Source: Nocardioides eburneiflavus (GTDB lineage: Bacteria > Actinomycetota > Actinomycetes > Propionibacteriales > Nocardioidaceae). Taken from it: a stretch of 64,000 nucleotides of DNA. The position numbers and the translations under genes are program-made. The stretch is taken from NCBI RefSeq assembly GCF_004785795.1, contig NZ_SRRO01000001.1, forward strand, positions 1,178,001 through 1,242,000, given 5' to 3'. Under the pieces are notes generated by a model. That model was not told the DNA's origin and made no database searches. It saw nothing but the letters and a program-made list of their open reading frames with translations. Of the stretch, positions 33,592-43,736 are shown piece by piece; the stretch's first letter is position 1, and each line of letters begins with the position of its first letter.

Positions 33592-34910
33592 CGGGCGCGC
33601 GGTTCCACGAGGTGGACGGCCGTCGCGACCGCATCGACGGGGCACTCCTCGGGTGCGCGTGCGGTGACGCGCTCGGAGTGCCGTACGAGCTCGACTCGGC
33701 GCCGCTCGGACCGGGCGAGCAGCCGCGGATGATCGGCGGCGGGCTCGGCCCGTACGCACCTGGCGAGTGGAGCGACGACACCCAGATGGCCGTGGTGGTC
33801 GCGGAGGTCGCGGCGGAGCAGGGGCTCCGGACGGTCCCCGCTCTCGACGCCGTGGTCGAGGGCTGGATCGGCTGGCTCGACAGCGGCGCGTCCGACGTCG
33901 GCTCCCAGACGCGGCAGGTGCTGAGCAGGGTGGCGGCAGAGGGATCGACTCGCCGCTGGAGCTCCGCGGCCTCGGTGTCGTCGGCACTCCACCGGCGCAC
34001 CGGACGTACGGCCGGCAACGGCTCGCTGATGCGGACGGCGCCGGTCGCCCTCGCCTTCCTCGACGACCCCGCGATGCTCACGCTCGCCGCCGGATGGCTT
34101 TCGGAGGCCACGCACCACGACCCGCTGGCGGGCGACGCGTGCGTGCTGTGGTGCCACGCGATCCGACGCGCGGTGCTGGACGGGGCTATGCCCGACCTCG
34201 CGGAGCTCGTCGCCGAGCTGCCCGTCGCGCGGAGGGAACGGTGGAGCGCGTGGATCGCCGACGCCGGGCGCCGTCCGCCGTGCGACTTCGTGCCCAACGG
34301 CTACGTCGTCACGGCGCTCCAGGCCGCCTGGTCGGCGATCCGCCACCCACTCGGTGACGGTCCGCCGCTCGTCGCGTCGCTGAACGCCGCCGTGCACGCC
34401 GGTGACGACACCGACACGGTCGCGGCGATCGCCGGATCCCTGCTCGGCGCCGCCCACGGAGCATCGGCCCTGCCGGCGGAATGGCTCGAGGTGGTGCACG
34501 GGTGGCCGGGTCTGCGGGCCGACGACCTGCGCGACCTCGCCCGCCGGGTGGCACTTCGCGGAGCCGACGACGCCGCCACGCACCGGGTGCCGGACGAGCT
34601 CGTGGAGGTCGCCGGGCACCTCGTGCGCCGCGGGCTGGGCGAGGGGCACGAGTTCTACGTGAGGGGACGCCCGGTGCCGCACGGCCTCTCGAGCGAGTAC
34701 GTCGGCCTGGAGCAGCACGACGACGGCTCCTACCGGGTCTGGTACTCCGGCGACCGTGGCACGCCCCGCACCTACGTGCAGACCACTGACTGGCCGGTCG
34801 CGCGCGAGCGGTTCGTCGCCGAGGCGATCTCCCTGGCGCGAGCCCGGAACCGGAGGATCACGATCCACGACGACCCGGAGGACGGGCGTCGTTGGTGGCA
34901 GCGCGGCTGA
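33588..34910 (+). CDS. ADP-ribosylglycohydrolase with extra C-terminal domain
   Basis: A 440-residue protein of the DraG/ARH family, which removes ADP-ribose from proteins or other targets using two Mg ions. All family motifs are intact: GALLGCACGDALGVPYE near 17, WSDDTQMAVVV near 63 (metal-binding DDT), GNGSLMRTAPVAL near 144 and HAGDDTDTVAAIAGSLLGAAHG near 268 (second metal site). The catalytic core ends near 330. A further 90 residues (about 350-440, HEFYVRGRPVPHGLSSEYVGLE, YRVWYSGDRGTPRTYVQTTDW) form a separate domain I do not recognise. A GTG start overlaps the upstream stop. DraG-fold hydrolases act as immunity proteins against ADP-ribosylating toxins (for example Tri1 against Tre1), suggesting the same here. 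Confidence 0.85.
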   Translation: MTGARFHEVDGRRDRIDGALLGCACGDALGVPYELDSAPLGPGEQPRMIGGGLGPYAPGEWSDDTQMAVVVAEVAAEQGLRTVPALDAVVEGWIGWLDSGASDVGSQTRQVLSRVAAEGSTRRWSSAASVSSALHRRTGRTAGNGSLMRTAPVALAFLDDPAMLTLAAGWLSEATHHDPLAGDACVLWCHAIRRAVLDGAMPDLAELVAELPVARRERWSAWIADAGRRPPCDFVPNGYVVTALQAAWSAIRHPLGDGPPLVASLNAAVHAGDDTDTVAAIAGSLLGAAHGASALPAEWLEVVHGWPGLRADDLRDLARRVALRGADDAATHRVPDELVEVAGHLVRRGLGEGHEFYVRGRPVPHGLSSEYVGLEQHDDGSYRVWYSGDRGTPRTYVQTTDWPVARERFVAEAISLARARNRRITIHDDPEDGRRWWQRG

Positions 34911-34914
34911 CGCG

Positions 34915-37473
34915 TCACCCCCGTCGTACGCCCGTCACCGTGCCCGTGCGCGACAGCTCGACGGTCATCAGGACCCGCTTCCTGCCCGGCTCCTCGGCAC
35001 AGTAGGTGAACTCGCGACCCAGCCGCTGCCACGGCTGACCCACGCGCCTCATCAGCGCTCGGGCCCGCAGGCCGGGCTCGGCGGCGCGGGTGAACGCGCG
35101 TACCGACCTCCGCAGCCCCGGGTTGCGGCACGAGTCCGGCGCCAGGCCCCAGGCGCGCTCCCACGTCTGGAGGTACGCCTCGGCGCCGCGGGCCAGGTCG
35201 GCGCCCAGCGCGGCCCCGTCGGGACCCGCCACGTGCTGGGCGTCCTCGACCCAGTCGGCGTACAGGCCGTAGTGGGCGACGCCGTCGGTGTTGATGTCGA
35301 AGACCCGCTCGCCGCTGCGCTGTCGGTCGACCGTCACCCCGCCGAGACCGGTGAAGGGGTACGTCACCGGGGCGGGCGCGTCGGCGCCGCGCGGGTCGCC
35401 CTGGGCGCCGAAGCCGTTCATGTCCGAGCCGAACCCGAAGCCGAAGTAGTAGCGCCGGTCGGTCCAGCCGAGGTGCTGGCGCCACTTCTCGACGAAGCCG
35501 GTCGAGTCGCCGGCATAGGGGGCGACGAACCCGCCGAGCCGGTAGATCCGCGGGTAGGCGTCCGGGGTCGACCACGAGTGCGAGGAGACCACGCCGACCG
35601 GTCGGCCGGCGGCCTGCTGCCGCTCGAGGTAGTCCAGTGCTGCGGTGCGGCCGGCGACGCTCATGTGATCCGGATCGACGAGGATCCTCTGGTCGATCAT
35701 CGCCGAGAGCAGCTTCTCGCCGAGCGGGCTCAGGCCGAGCTGGTTGCAGTGCGGGCCGGCGGGGTAGAGCGGTGCCGGCTGCACCCCCACGTCGCCGAAC
35801 AGCTTCCAGATCGCCCCGAAGATCGCGTCCTGCTCGGGGGTCGAGGGCTGTCCGCCGGTCAGGTCGCCGAGGTTGGGCGACTGGAGCCGGTCCTCCGCCC
35901 CGGGCGCGTTGGTGGACGGGCAGGTCCGCATCCGCAGGAACGAGCCGGTGCTGAGGAAGTTGGCGCCGTTGGTCAGCGTGCCCGTGGTGCCGGCGTCGCC
36001 GGCGACGCCGGTGAAGGCGTTGTCGAACTTGTTGGTGAGCTCCATCTGGCTCACGCCGAGACGTCGCATCTCGGCGAGCTCGGCGAGCATCTGCTCCTCG
36101 GTGCAGGTGGGCCTCCCGAGCTGGACGTTGCAGCCGAGGGGGACCGACGTCTCCATCCCCATGACGACGGCGAGCTTGCCCTGGTTGATCACGCGGCGCG
36201 CCTCGAAGGGGTCGGTGACGATGCGGTACCACCCGCGGCCGGGACCGCCGTGCTGCGCGTCGATGTAGTCCTGCATCTCACGCATCCGCTGCGCCTGGAG
36301 CCGTACGGCGTCGCGGTCGTCGCAGGAGTTCTTCTTGAGCGGGTAGACCGTGCACAGGACGTGGTTCTCGGTGAGCAGGCTCGTGTGGATCCGCAGGCCC
36401 GCTCGCCACGAGCGCTCGAGCCACTTGTAGTAGACCTGCTGGTGGGTCAGGGAGTGCGGGTTGGGCCAGTAGGAGAACGTCGGCCACCCGACCGGGTCGT
36501 GCCCGGTGCCGGGCGCCCTCTCCGCGAGCGCGTCCTCGAGCAGCGCGCCGCGACCGTCGGCGACCCGGTGGTCGGGGCAGTCGACGAGGGCCGCCGGCGC
36601 GCCGTACCGGTGGAAGGGCGGGCTGCAGATCACCCGCCCGCCGAGGAACTCGTGGGTCTGGCCGTGGACGTGGGGGTCGACCCAGCCGCGGACCTCCTGA
36701 TGGCTCGTGACGCCACCGAACGGCCGGCCCCGGACGTTGGTCGCGACCTCCGGGAAGGGGGTGCACCCGGTCGTGCGGCGCAGCGCGAAGGCCTGTGGCG
36801 TGCCGGTGCCGAAGCCCGTGCCGGTGCGCCGGAGCGAGCGCCCGTCGGCGAGGGTGAAGGTGAACCGCCCGCGGCCGGTCCGGCGTGCCGTCCAGTCCGC
36901 GAGCGGCGACGGGTTGCTCGCCCAGGTCGCGCCGTCGGCGCCGGACGCGGCGAGGAACGTGCGGTCGGGCGCGTGGAGGAGGTAGGTCCCGAGGCCCGTC
37001 GCCCGGAAGGTCAGCGACTGCCCGCCGAGGCGGTAGCAGCCGCCCGCCATGGCGTACACGCTCTCGGGGACCGTACGGCGCTTGCTGCGCAGCGGGACCC
37101 GGGTGAGCCGTGGCTCGCGCTGCGTGCGCTGGGCCCTGACTCGCGCCAGGCTGGCCGCCCGCAGGCGCGGGGTGGTGCGGTCGGGGTGGGCCGCCGCCTC
37201 GCCGCTGCGGCTCAGAGCGTTCTTGGTCGTGGGGTCGTGGGCGTGGCCGTGCCCGTCGAGCGCGGCGGTCGCGGCGATACCGGCCTGGTGGACGTGGGGC
37301 TCGCGCTCCGCGGTCGCCGCCGCACGCGCGCGGGCCTGGGCGTCGTACGTCGTGGGCAGGCTGGCCGACCCGCCGCCGGTCGGCGCGGCGGTCAGGACCG
37401 CGCCCGCCACCAGCCCGCCCGCGGCCAGGAGGGAGGTCACGATGCGGTGCAGGGGGCGTGGCGTCGGCGTCAC
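34915..37473 (-). CDS. Large secreted metal-dependent hydrolase (amidohydrolase/M19-like)
   Basis: An 852-residue exported protein. GTG 37473 is chosen because AAGGAG sits 7 bases upstream and it gives a normal signal peptide (HRIVTSLLAAGGLVAGAVLTA); longer in-frame starts lack this. Residues 40-230 are an Arg-rich and beta-rich region. The hydrolase part begins GGVTSHQEVRGWVDPHVHGQTHEF, with an H-x-H metal site, continues with VVMGMETSVPLGC, LVDPDHMSVAGR and GVVSSHSWSTPD, and resembles TIM-barrel amidohydrolases or renal-dipeptidase-like enzymes. Several disulfide-type cysteines fit an extracellular location. Substrate unknown. Converges on the toxin operon with 4 bases between stops. Confidence 0.75.
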   Translation of the reverse strand: MTPTPRPLHRIVTSLLAAGGLVAGAVLTAAPTGGGSASLPTTYDAQARARAAATAEREPHVHQAGIAATAALDGHGHAHDPTTKNALSRSGEAAAHPDRTTPRLRAASLARVRAQRTQREPRLTRVPLRSKRRTVPESVYAMAGGCYRLGGQSLTFRATGLGTYLLHAPDRTFLAASGADGATWASNPSPLADWTARRTGRGRFTFTLADGRSLRRTGTGFGTGTPQAFALRRTTGCTPFPEVATNVRGRPFGGVTSHQEVRGWVDPHVHGQTHEFLGGRVICSPPFHRYGAPAALVDCPDHRVADGRGALLEDALAERAPGTGHDPVGWPTFSYWPNPHSLTHQQVYYKWLERSWRAGLRIHTSLLTENHVLCTVYPLKKNSCDDRDAVRLQAQRMREMQDYIDAQHGGPGRGWYRIVTDPFEARRVINQGKLAVVMGMETSVPLGCNVQLGRPTCTEEQMLAELAEMRRLGVSQMELTNKFDNAFTGVAGDAGTTGTLTNGANFLSTGSFLRMRTCPSTNAPGAEDRLQSPNLGDLTGGQPSTPEQDAIFGAIWKLFGDVGVQPAPLYPAGPHCNQLGLSPLGEKLLSAMIDQRILVDPDHMSVAGRTAALDYLERQQAAGRPVGVVSSHSWSTPDAYPRIYRLGGFVAPYAGDSTGFVEKWRQHLGWTDRRYYFGFGFGSDMNGFGAQGDPRGADAPAPVTYPFTGLGGVTVDRQRSGERVFDINTDGVAHYGLYADWVEDAQHVAGPDGAALGADLARGAEAYLQTWERAWGLAPDSCRNPGLRRSVRAFTRAAEPGLRARALMRRVGQPWQRLGREFTYCAEEPGRKRVLMTVELSRTGTVTGVRRG

Positions 37474-37667
37474 TGCAGGCTCCTTCTCGTCCGAGGGTGA
37501 ACGAGAGTCACCCATGGCGGGTCACGTGGCAACCGTCAGGGAGCGCACTGCTCTGGTCGAAGGCTTCTCCCACGTTGGTCGAAGATCGACGACAGGACGC
37601 GCGCTCGGGCGTAGCCTCCCGGCACGGGCGTGGGGCCCGTGCGTGGGTGCGGATCGAGGGGTGTGGG

Positions 37668-38189
37668 ATGCGCAGGTTGGTCGTGGTCGTCCTGGCGATC
37701 GCCGCCGTGCTGGTCGCTGCGCCTGCGGGCGCCCGCCCGGTGGTGTCCACCGAGCGCGAGGCCGCCCTCGGCCGGCTCTCGATCCCCGCGATCGGGGTCG
37801 ACGCCGGGATCATCCCCGTCGGTGTGACCAGGGCCGGGCACCTCGCCATCGGCCGCAGCGTCCGCGACGTCTACCGCTGGCGGCACGGGGTGCTCCCCGG
37901 CCAGCAGGGCAGCGCCGTCCTCGCCGGGCACACCTGGTCGAAGGGGCCCGGGGTGTTCGACAGGCTCGGCGCCCTGCGCCCGGGCAACCGGGTCGTGGTG
38001 GGGAAGAACCGCTTCAGGGTGACCCGGGTGCGCAAGGTGACCGGGATGTCCCGCAAGGCCGTGGCCGGCCTCTTCAGCGACCGCGGCAAGCCCCGGCTGG
38101 TGCTCATCACCTGCGGCGACCGCAACGACCTGACCGGCGTCTACCGCACCCGCATCATCGTCAACGCGAAGCTCGTGCCCACCCGCTGA
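37668..38189 (+). CDS. Class E/F-like sortase
   Basis: A 173-residue sortase. The N-terminal hydrophobic segment MRRLVVVVLAIAAVLVAAPAGA exports or anchors it. The sortase fold shows RLSIPAIGVDAGIIPVG, catalytic His in SAVLAGHTWSKG, catalytic Cys in LVLITCGDRN and Arg in TGVYRTRIIV. It is at the short end of the family. It should cleave a C-terminal sorting motif of a surface protein and transfer it to the wall or another protein, but no protein with an LPXTG-type sorting signal occurs in this window. Its 3' end overlaps the IclR gene by 29 bases, convergently. Confidence 0.88.
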   Translation: MRRLVVVVLAIAAVLVAAPAGARPVVSTEREAALGRLSIPAIGVDAGIIPVGVTRAGHLAIGRSVRDVYRWRHGVLPGQQGSAVLAGHTWSKGPGVFDRLGALRPGNRVVVGKNRFRVTRVRKVTGMSRKAVAGLFSDRGKPRLVLITCGDRNDLTGVYRTRIIVNAKLVPTR

Positions 38190-38928
38190 CCCGGCTGGTC
38201 AACCGCGCGGCCGTGGCGGTCACGGCCGCGGCGGCGCGCGGGTCGTCGGCCCCGGTGCCGCCCGGGAAGGTGACCGCGACACCGGCCACCGGGTGCCCGT
38301 TGTGGTCGAGCACCGCCGCGGCGACGCTGCACAGCCCCGGCGTGACCTCGCCGTCCTCGGTCGCGTGCCCGCGTTGGCGCGTGGCCGACAGGACCGTACG
38401 CAGCGCGCTGAGCGACGCAGGCCCCTTGCCGTGGCGGTCGACGAAGGCCGAACGGTCGGGATAGAGCGCGCGGACCTGGCTGGCCGGCAGCGCCGCGAGG
38501 ATGGCCCGGCCGGACGCGGTGAGGTGGGCGGGGAGGCGTACGCCCACGTCGGTGACCAGCGGTGGGCGCCCCGGCGCGCGCTCCTCCACGACGTAGAGCA
38601 CGTCGCGACCGTGCAGGACCGCGAGGTGAGCGCCGTGGCCGGTGCGGTCGACCAGCTCCGCGAGCGGCCGTCGCGCCAGCCGGGCGAGCGGCTCCTGGCG
38701 GGTGAAGCCGCTGCCGACCTCGAAGGCCGCCACGCCGAGGCCGTAGCGGTGCTCCTCGGGCAGGTGCACGACGAAGCCCTCGTCGATCATCGTGTTGAGC
38801 AGGTGGTACGCCGTGCTGCGCGGCAGCTCGCACGCCCTCACGATGCGGTCGAGCGGCACCGGGTCGGCCTGGGTGGCGAGGAACCGCAGCACCCGCAGGG
38901 TGCGGGTCGCCGCCGGGACCTGGCTCAC
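38161..38928 (-). CDS. IclR-family transcriptional regulator
   Basis: A 255-residue IclR-type regulator. The N-terminal winged helix covers TRTLRVLRFLATQADPVPLDRIVRACELPRSTAYHLLNTM (given as a span, 8-47), followed by the effector domain with HLAVLHGRDVLYVVEE, LPAHLTASGRAILAALP and a cysteine in EVTPGLCSVAAAVLDHNGHP typical of the IclR ligand pocket. The start is GTG (VSQVPAATRTL). Its targets are unknown; the histidine-utilisation genes 1.3 kb upstream on the other strand are one possibility, weakly supported. Not coupled to its neighbours. Confidence 0.88.
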   Translation of the reverse strand: MSQVPAATRTLRVLRFLATQADPVPLDRIVRACELPRSTAYHLLNTMIDEGFVVHLPEEHRYGLGVAAFEVGSGFTRQEPLARLARRPLAELVDRTGHGAHLAVLHGRDVLYVVEERAPGRPPLVTDVGVRLPAHLTASGRAILAALPASQVRALYPDRSAFVDRHGKGPASLSALRTVLSATRQRGHATEDGEVTPGLCSVAAAVLDHNGHPVAGVAVTFPGGTGADDPRAAAAVTATAARLTSRVSGWARASR

Positions 38929-38941
38929 CGGGGTCTGCGGC

Positions 38942-39544
38942 TCAGGACTTGTCGGAGTCCTTGGAGAACCAGCCACCGCCGCCGTCGGTGCGCTCGATCG
39001 GCTTGCCCGGCATCTCCTGCGCGCCCGGGGTCCGGCGAGGGAGCGAGGGGCCCTGACCGGCGGGGGTCTCGGCGGGGGTCTCGGCCGGAGTCTCGGCCGG
39101 GGTCTCGGTCGCGGTCTCGGTCGCGGTCTCGGCCGCGGCAGCCGGCTCCGGCTCGACCTCCGACGGCGGGGTGGGCTGCTGGTCGGCGGTGCCGGCGACC
39201 TGCGGCTCGTAGTCGTCGGACTTGTGGTCCACGCGCGGGTCGATCCGGTCGGCGTCGCGCACCTGCGCCTCGTGCTCGGCCTCCACCTGGGCGGCCTCGA
39301 CCTGGGCGGCCCGGGCCTCGGCCTCCGCGCGCTCCGCGGCGGCGCGCGCCTCCGCCGCCTGCGCCTCTGCCTCCGCGGCGCGGTCCTGCGCGTCGGGCAG
39401 GGTGCTCCGGGCCTGGTCGGCTGCCTGGGCGCGGACGGCCTCGGCCTGGGCGATCTCGGACTCGCGCTTCTTGCGCTGGGCCAGGAACGCGGCACCGCCG
39501 AGCACGACGACGGCGATGACGATGATGATGATGAGCGTGGTCAC
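38942..39544 (-). CDS. Single-pass membrane coiled-coil protein (paralogue 1)
   Basis: A 200-residue protein. One N-terminal membrane helix (3-21, LIIIIVIAVVVLGGAAFLA), a basic patch (QRKKRESE), then a long Ala/Glu coiled coil (about 30-95). A conserved short motif DRIDPRVDHKSDDY follows near 100, then a TETPAETPAETPAE low-complexity linker and a Gly-rich end (DGGGGWFSKDSDKS). Same plan and same DPRVD motif as the gene 91 bases upstream, so the two are paralogues. Probably cytoplasmic-facing envelope scaffold; function unknown. Confidence 0.72.
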   Translation of the reverse strand: MTTLIIIIVIAVVVLGGAAFLAQRKKRESEIAQAEAVRAQAADQARSTLPDAQDRAAEAEAQAAEARAAAERAEAEARAAQVEAAQVEAEHEAQVRDADRIDPRVDHKSDDYEPQVAGTADQQPTPPSEVEPEPAAAAETATETATETPAETPAETPAETPAGQGPSLPRRTPGAQEMPGKPIERTDGGGGWFSKDSDKS

Positions 39545-39635
39545 GGAGTTCCTCTTTCACGGGACGGTGACGCCAGTCTTCCAGCACTGGCCGTCCTGTC
39601 CAGCGACCACGCTGACACGCCGCGATCGATGGCGA

Positions 39636-40079
39636 TCAGCTGCGGTGCGTGCCTCCGGACCCCTCCGTGCGCCGCGGGTCGTCGGCATCGAGGACCGTGT
39701 CGGGGTCGCGGGTGGTCGCCTCGGAGGACGTCCCCGGCGAGTAGTCGCCGGAGGAGGTGTCGACCCGCGGGTCGACCTCGTCGGCGGTCCGCAGCCGGTC
39801 CTCGTGCACGGCCTGCTGCTGGGTGACCGCGACCTGGGCCTCACGTGCTCGCTCCTGGGCCCGCTCGGCCTCCAGTCGCGCCCGCTCGGCCTCGGCCTCG
39901 GCCTCCTTGGCGCGCACGTCGGTCTCGGGGATCTCGGCGGCGTGCTCGTGCGCCTCGTGGCGCAGCCGCTCGGCCTGCTCGTGCTGCTTCTTCTTGCGCT
40001 GCTGGGTGATGAGCCACGCGGCGAGCGCCACCACCACCAGGACGACGACTAGGACGATGATCCACGTGGTCGTGGTCAT
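39636..40079 (-). CDS. Single-pass membrane coiled-coil protein (paralogue 2)
   Basis: A 147-residue protein with AGGAGG before the ATG. Membrane helix 6-24 (WIIVLVVVLVVVALAAWLI), basic patch QQRKKKQHEQ, coiled coil 35-95 (KEAEAEAERARLEAERAQ), then ADEVDPRVDTSSGDY near 102 and DPDTVLDADDPRRTEG near 124. The first motif matches its downstream paralogue; the second recurs in the tail of EtfD (DPDTILDADDAP). Divergent from hutH. Function unknown. Confidence 0.72.
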   Translation of the reverse strand: MTTTTWIIVLVVVLVVVALAAWLITQQRKKKQHEQAERLRHEAHEHAAEIPETDVRAKEAEAEAERARLEAERAQERAREAQVAVTQQQAVHEDRLRTADEVDPRVDTSSGDYSPGTSSEATTRDPDTVLDADDPRRTEGSGGTHRS

Positions 40080-40258
40080 GGCCAACCTCCTGCTCCGGCG
40101 ACCCCGGACGAGTCGCATCGCCCTCACCGTGGCACAGCGATCGGCCGCCGCGGCTCCCCCGGAGGGGTCACGCGTCGTGGTCAGCCGTTTCTCGTGTCTG
40201 GGATTCGAGACGGGAGCGTGTCTCCAGTGGTGGAGCGAGGGGCCCGCGGAGGAGTTGG

Positions 40259-41811
40259 ATGGGAGTCATGCAGAGCATCCAGGCCATCGAGGTGGGCGTC
40301 GGCCCCGTCTCGTTCGACGACCTCGTCCGCGTCGCCCGCGAGGGCGCCCCGGTCGCACTCACCCCGGAGGCGCAGGCCGCGATCGACCACGCCCGCGAGG
40401 TGGTCGAGGCGCTGGCCGCGGCCGAGACCCCCACCTACGGCGTCAGCACCGGCTTCGGCGCCCTCGCCACCCGGCACATCCCGACCGAGATGCGTGCCCA
40501 GCTCCAGCGCTCCCTCGTACGCTCGCACGCCGCCGGCTCGGGCCCCGAGGTCGAGCGCGAGGTGGTCCGCGCGCTGATGCTGCTGCGGCTCTCGACGCTG
40601 GCGACGGGGCGCACCGGCATACGCCGCGAGACCGCGCAGCTCATGGCCGACCTGCTCTCCCACGGCATCACCCCGGTCGTGCACGAGTACGGCTCGCTCG
40701 GCTGCTCGGGCGACCTGGCGCCGCTGTCGCACTGCGCGCTGGCGCTGATGGGCGAGGGCGACGTGCGCGACGCCTCCGGCCGGCTTGTGCCCGCGGCCGA
40801 GGCGCTAGCCGCCGCCGGCCTCGAGCCGGTCGAGCTCGTCGCCAAGGAGGGACTCGCCCTCATCAACGGCACCGACGGGATGCTCGGCATGCTCGTCATG
40901 GCGATCGCCGACCTGCGGATGCTGCTGCGCACGGCCGACGTCGCCGCCGCGATGAGCGTCGAGGCCCAGCTCGGCACAGACCGGGTCTTCGCCCCCGAGC
41001 TCCAGGCCATCCGCCCGCACCCAGGCCAGGCGCTGTCCGCGGCCAACCTCACCGCGCTGATGGCCGACTCCGCGATCGTGGCGTCCCACCGCACCGGCGA
41101 CTGCAACCGCGTCCAGGACGCCTACTCGCTGCGCTGCTCGCCGCAGGTGCACGGCGCCGCCCGCGACACCGTCGAGCACGCCGCGATCGTCGCCGGGCGC
41201 GAGCTCGCCAGCGCCATCGACAACCCGGTCGTGCTCGGCGACACCGTCGAGTCCAACGGCAACTTCCACGGGGCGCCCGTCGCGTACGTCCTCGACTTCC
41301 TCGCGATCGTCGCGGCCGACGTGGCCTCGATCAGCGAGCGGCGCACCGACCGGTTCCTCGACAGGGCGCGCAACCACGGGCTGCCGCCGTTCCTGGCCGA
41401 CGACCCGGGCGTCGACAGCGGCCACATGATCGCCCAGTACACCCAGGCCGCGATCGTGTCCGAGCTCAAGCGGCTCGCGGTCCCGGCGTCGGTCGACTCG
41501 ATCCCCTCCAGTGCCATGCAGGAGGACCACGTGTCGATGGGCTGGAGCGCCGCGCGCAAGCTCCGTCGGTCGGTCGACGGGCTGTCCCGCGTGGTCGCCG
41601 TCGAGGTGCTCACCGCGGCCCGCGCGCTCGACCTGCGGGCTCCCCTCGCCCCGTCGCCGGCCACCGGAGCGGTGGTCGGCCTGCTCCGCAGCAACGGCGT
41701 CGCGGGCCCCGGGCCCGACCGCCACCTCTCGCCTGAGATCGACGCCGCCGTCGGCCTCGTCCAGTCCGGCGCGGTCCTCGCCGCCGCCGAGTCCGTGATC
41801 GGAGAACTGCA

Positions 41812-41815
<4 letters not shown>
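40259..41815 (+). CDS. hutH: Histidine ammonia-lyase
   Basis: A 518-residue enzyme that deaminates L-histidine to trans-urocanate, the first step of histidine use. The MIO-forming tripeptide lies in [16 protein letters not shown], here Cys149-Ser150-Gly151 rather than the textbook Ala-Ser-Gly. Other HAL/PAL motifs: [47 protein letters not shown], and [10 protein letters not shown]. The start is set by GGAGGAG 4 bases before ATG 40259; an alternative ATG is 9 bases on. Overlaps hutU by 4 bases (GTGA). Confidence 0.95.
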
Positions 41816-43506
<1,691 letters not shown>

Positions 43507-43581
43507 GGCACCCCGTTGGGGAACGAACAGCACGTGCCACGGCTCGATCGAGGTGCAGGTGGTTCCCCAGCAGCCGGTACG

Positions 43582-43622
43582 CCCGCCACGCCGTACGCCT
43601 GAGTGCGACACGCCGTGGCGGG
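43582..43622 (+). terminator. Hairpin after hutHU
   Basis: Perfect 9-bp inverted repeat, CCCGCCACG with CGTGGCGGG, 75 bases past the hutU stop. A second pair GGGGAAC/GTTCCCC (43518-43524 and 43562-43568) lies before it, so the intergenic region is highly structured. Terminator role is likely but the loop is long. Confidence 0.4.
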
Positions 43623-43736
43623 TGGCGAACAGCGGGTGGTTGCGGCCCCCACGCGAGCGGCTTTGACGGCCCCGCCGTCCCGAGGCAAGACCTCCGAACC
43701 GCTGACTTTCGCGCCGCCGTGCGCGAGGATCCCTCC

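Noticed and set aside
30604..33987. 1127-codon minus-strand open frame across the toxin operon
   Set aside because: Covers five overlapping plus-strand genes with consistent start-stop coupling; the minus frame has no recognisable domain.
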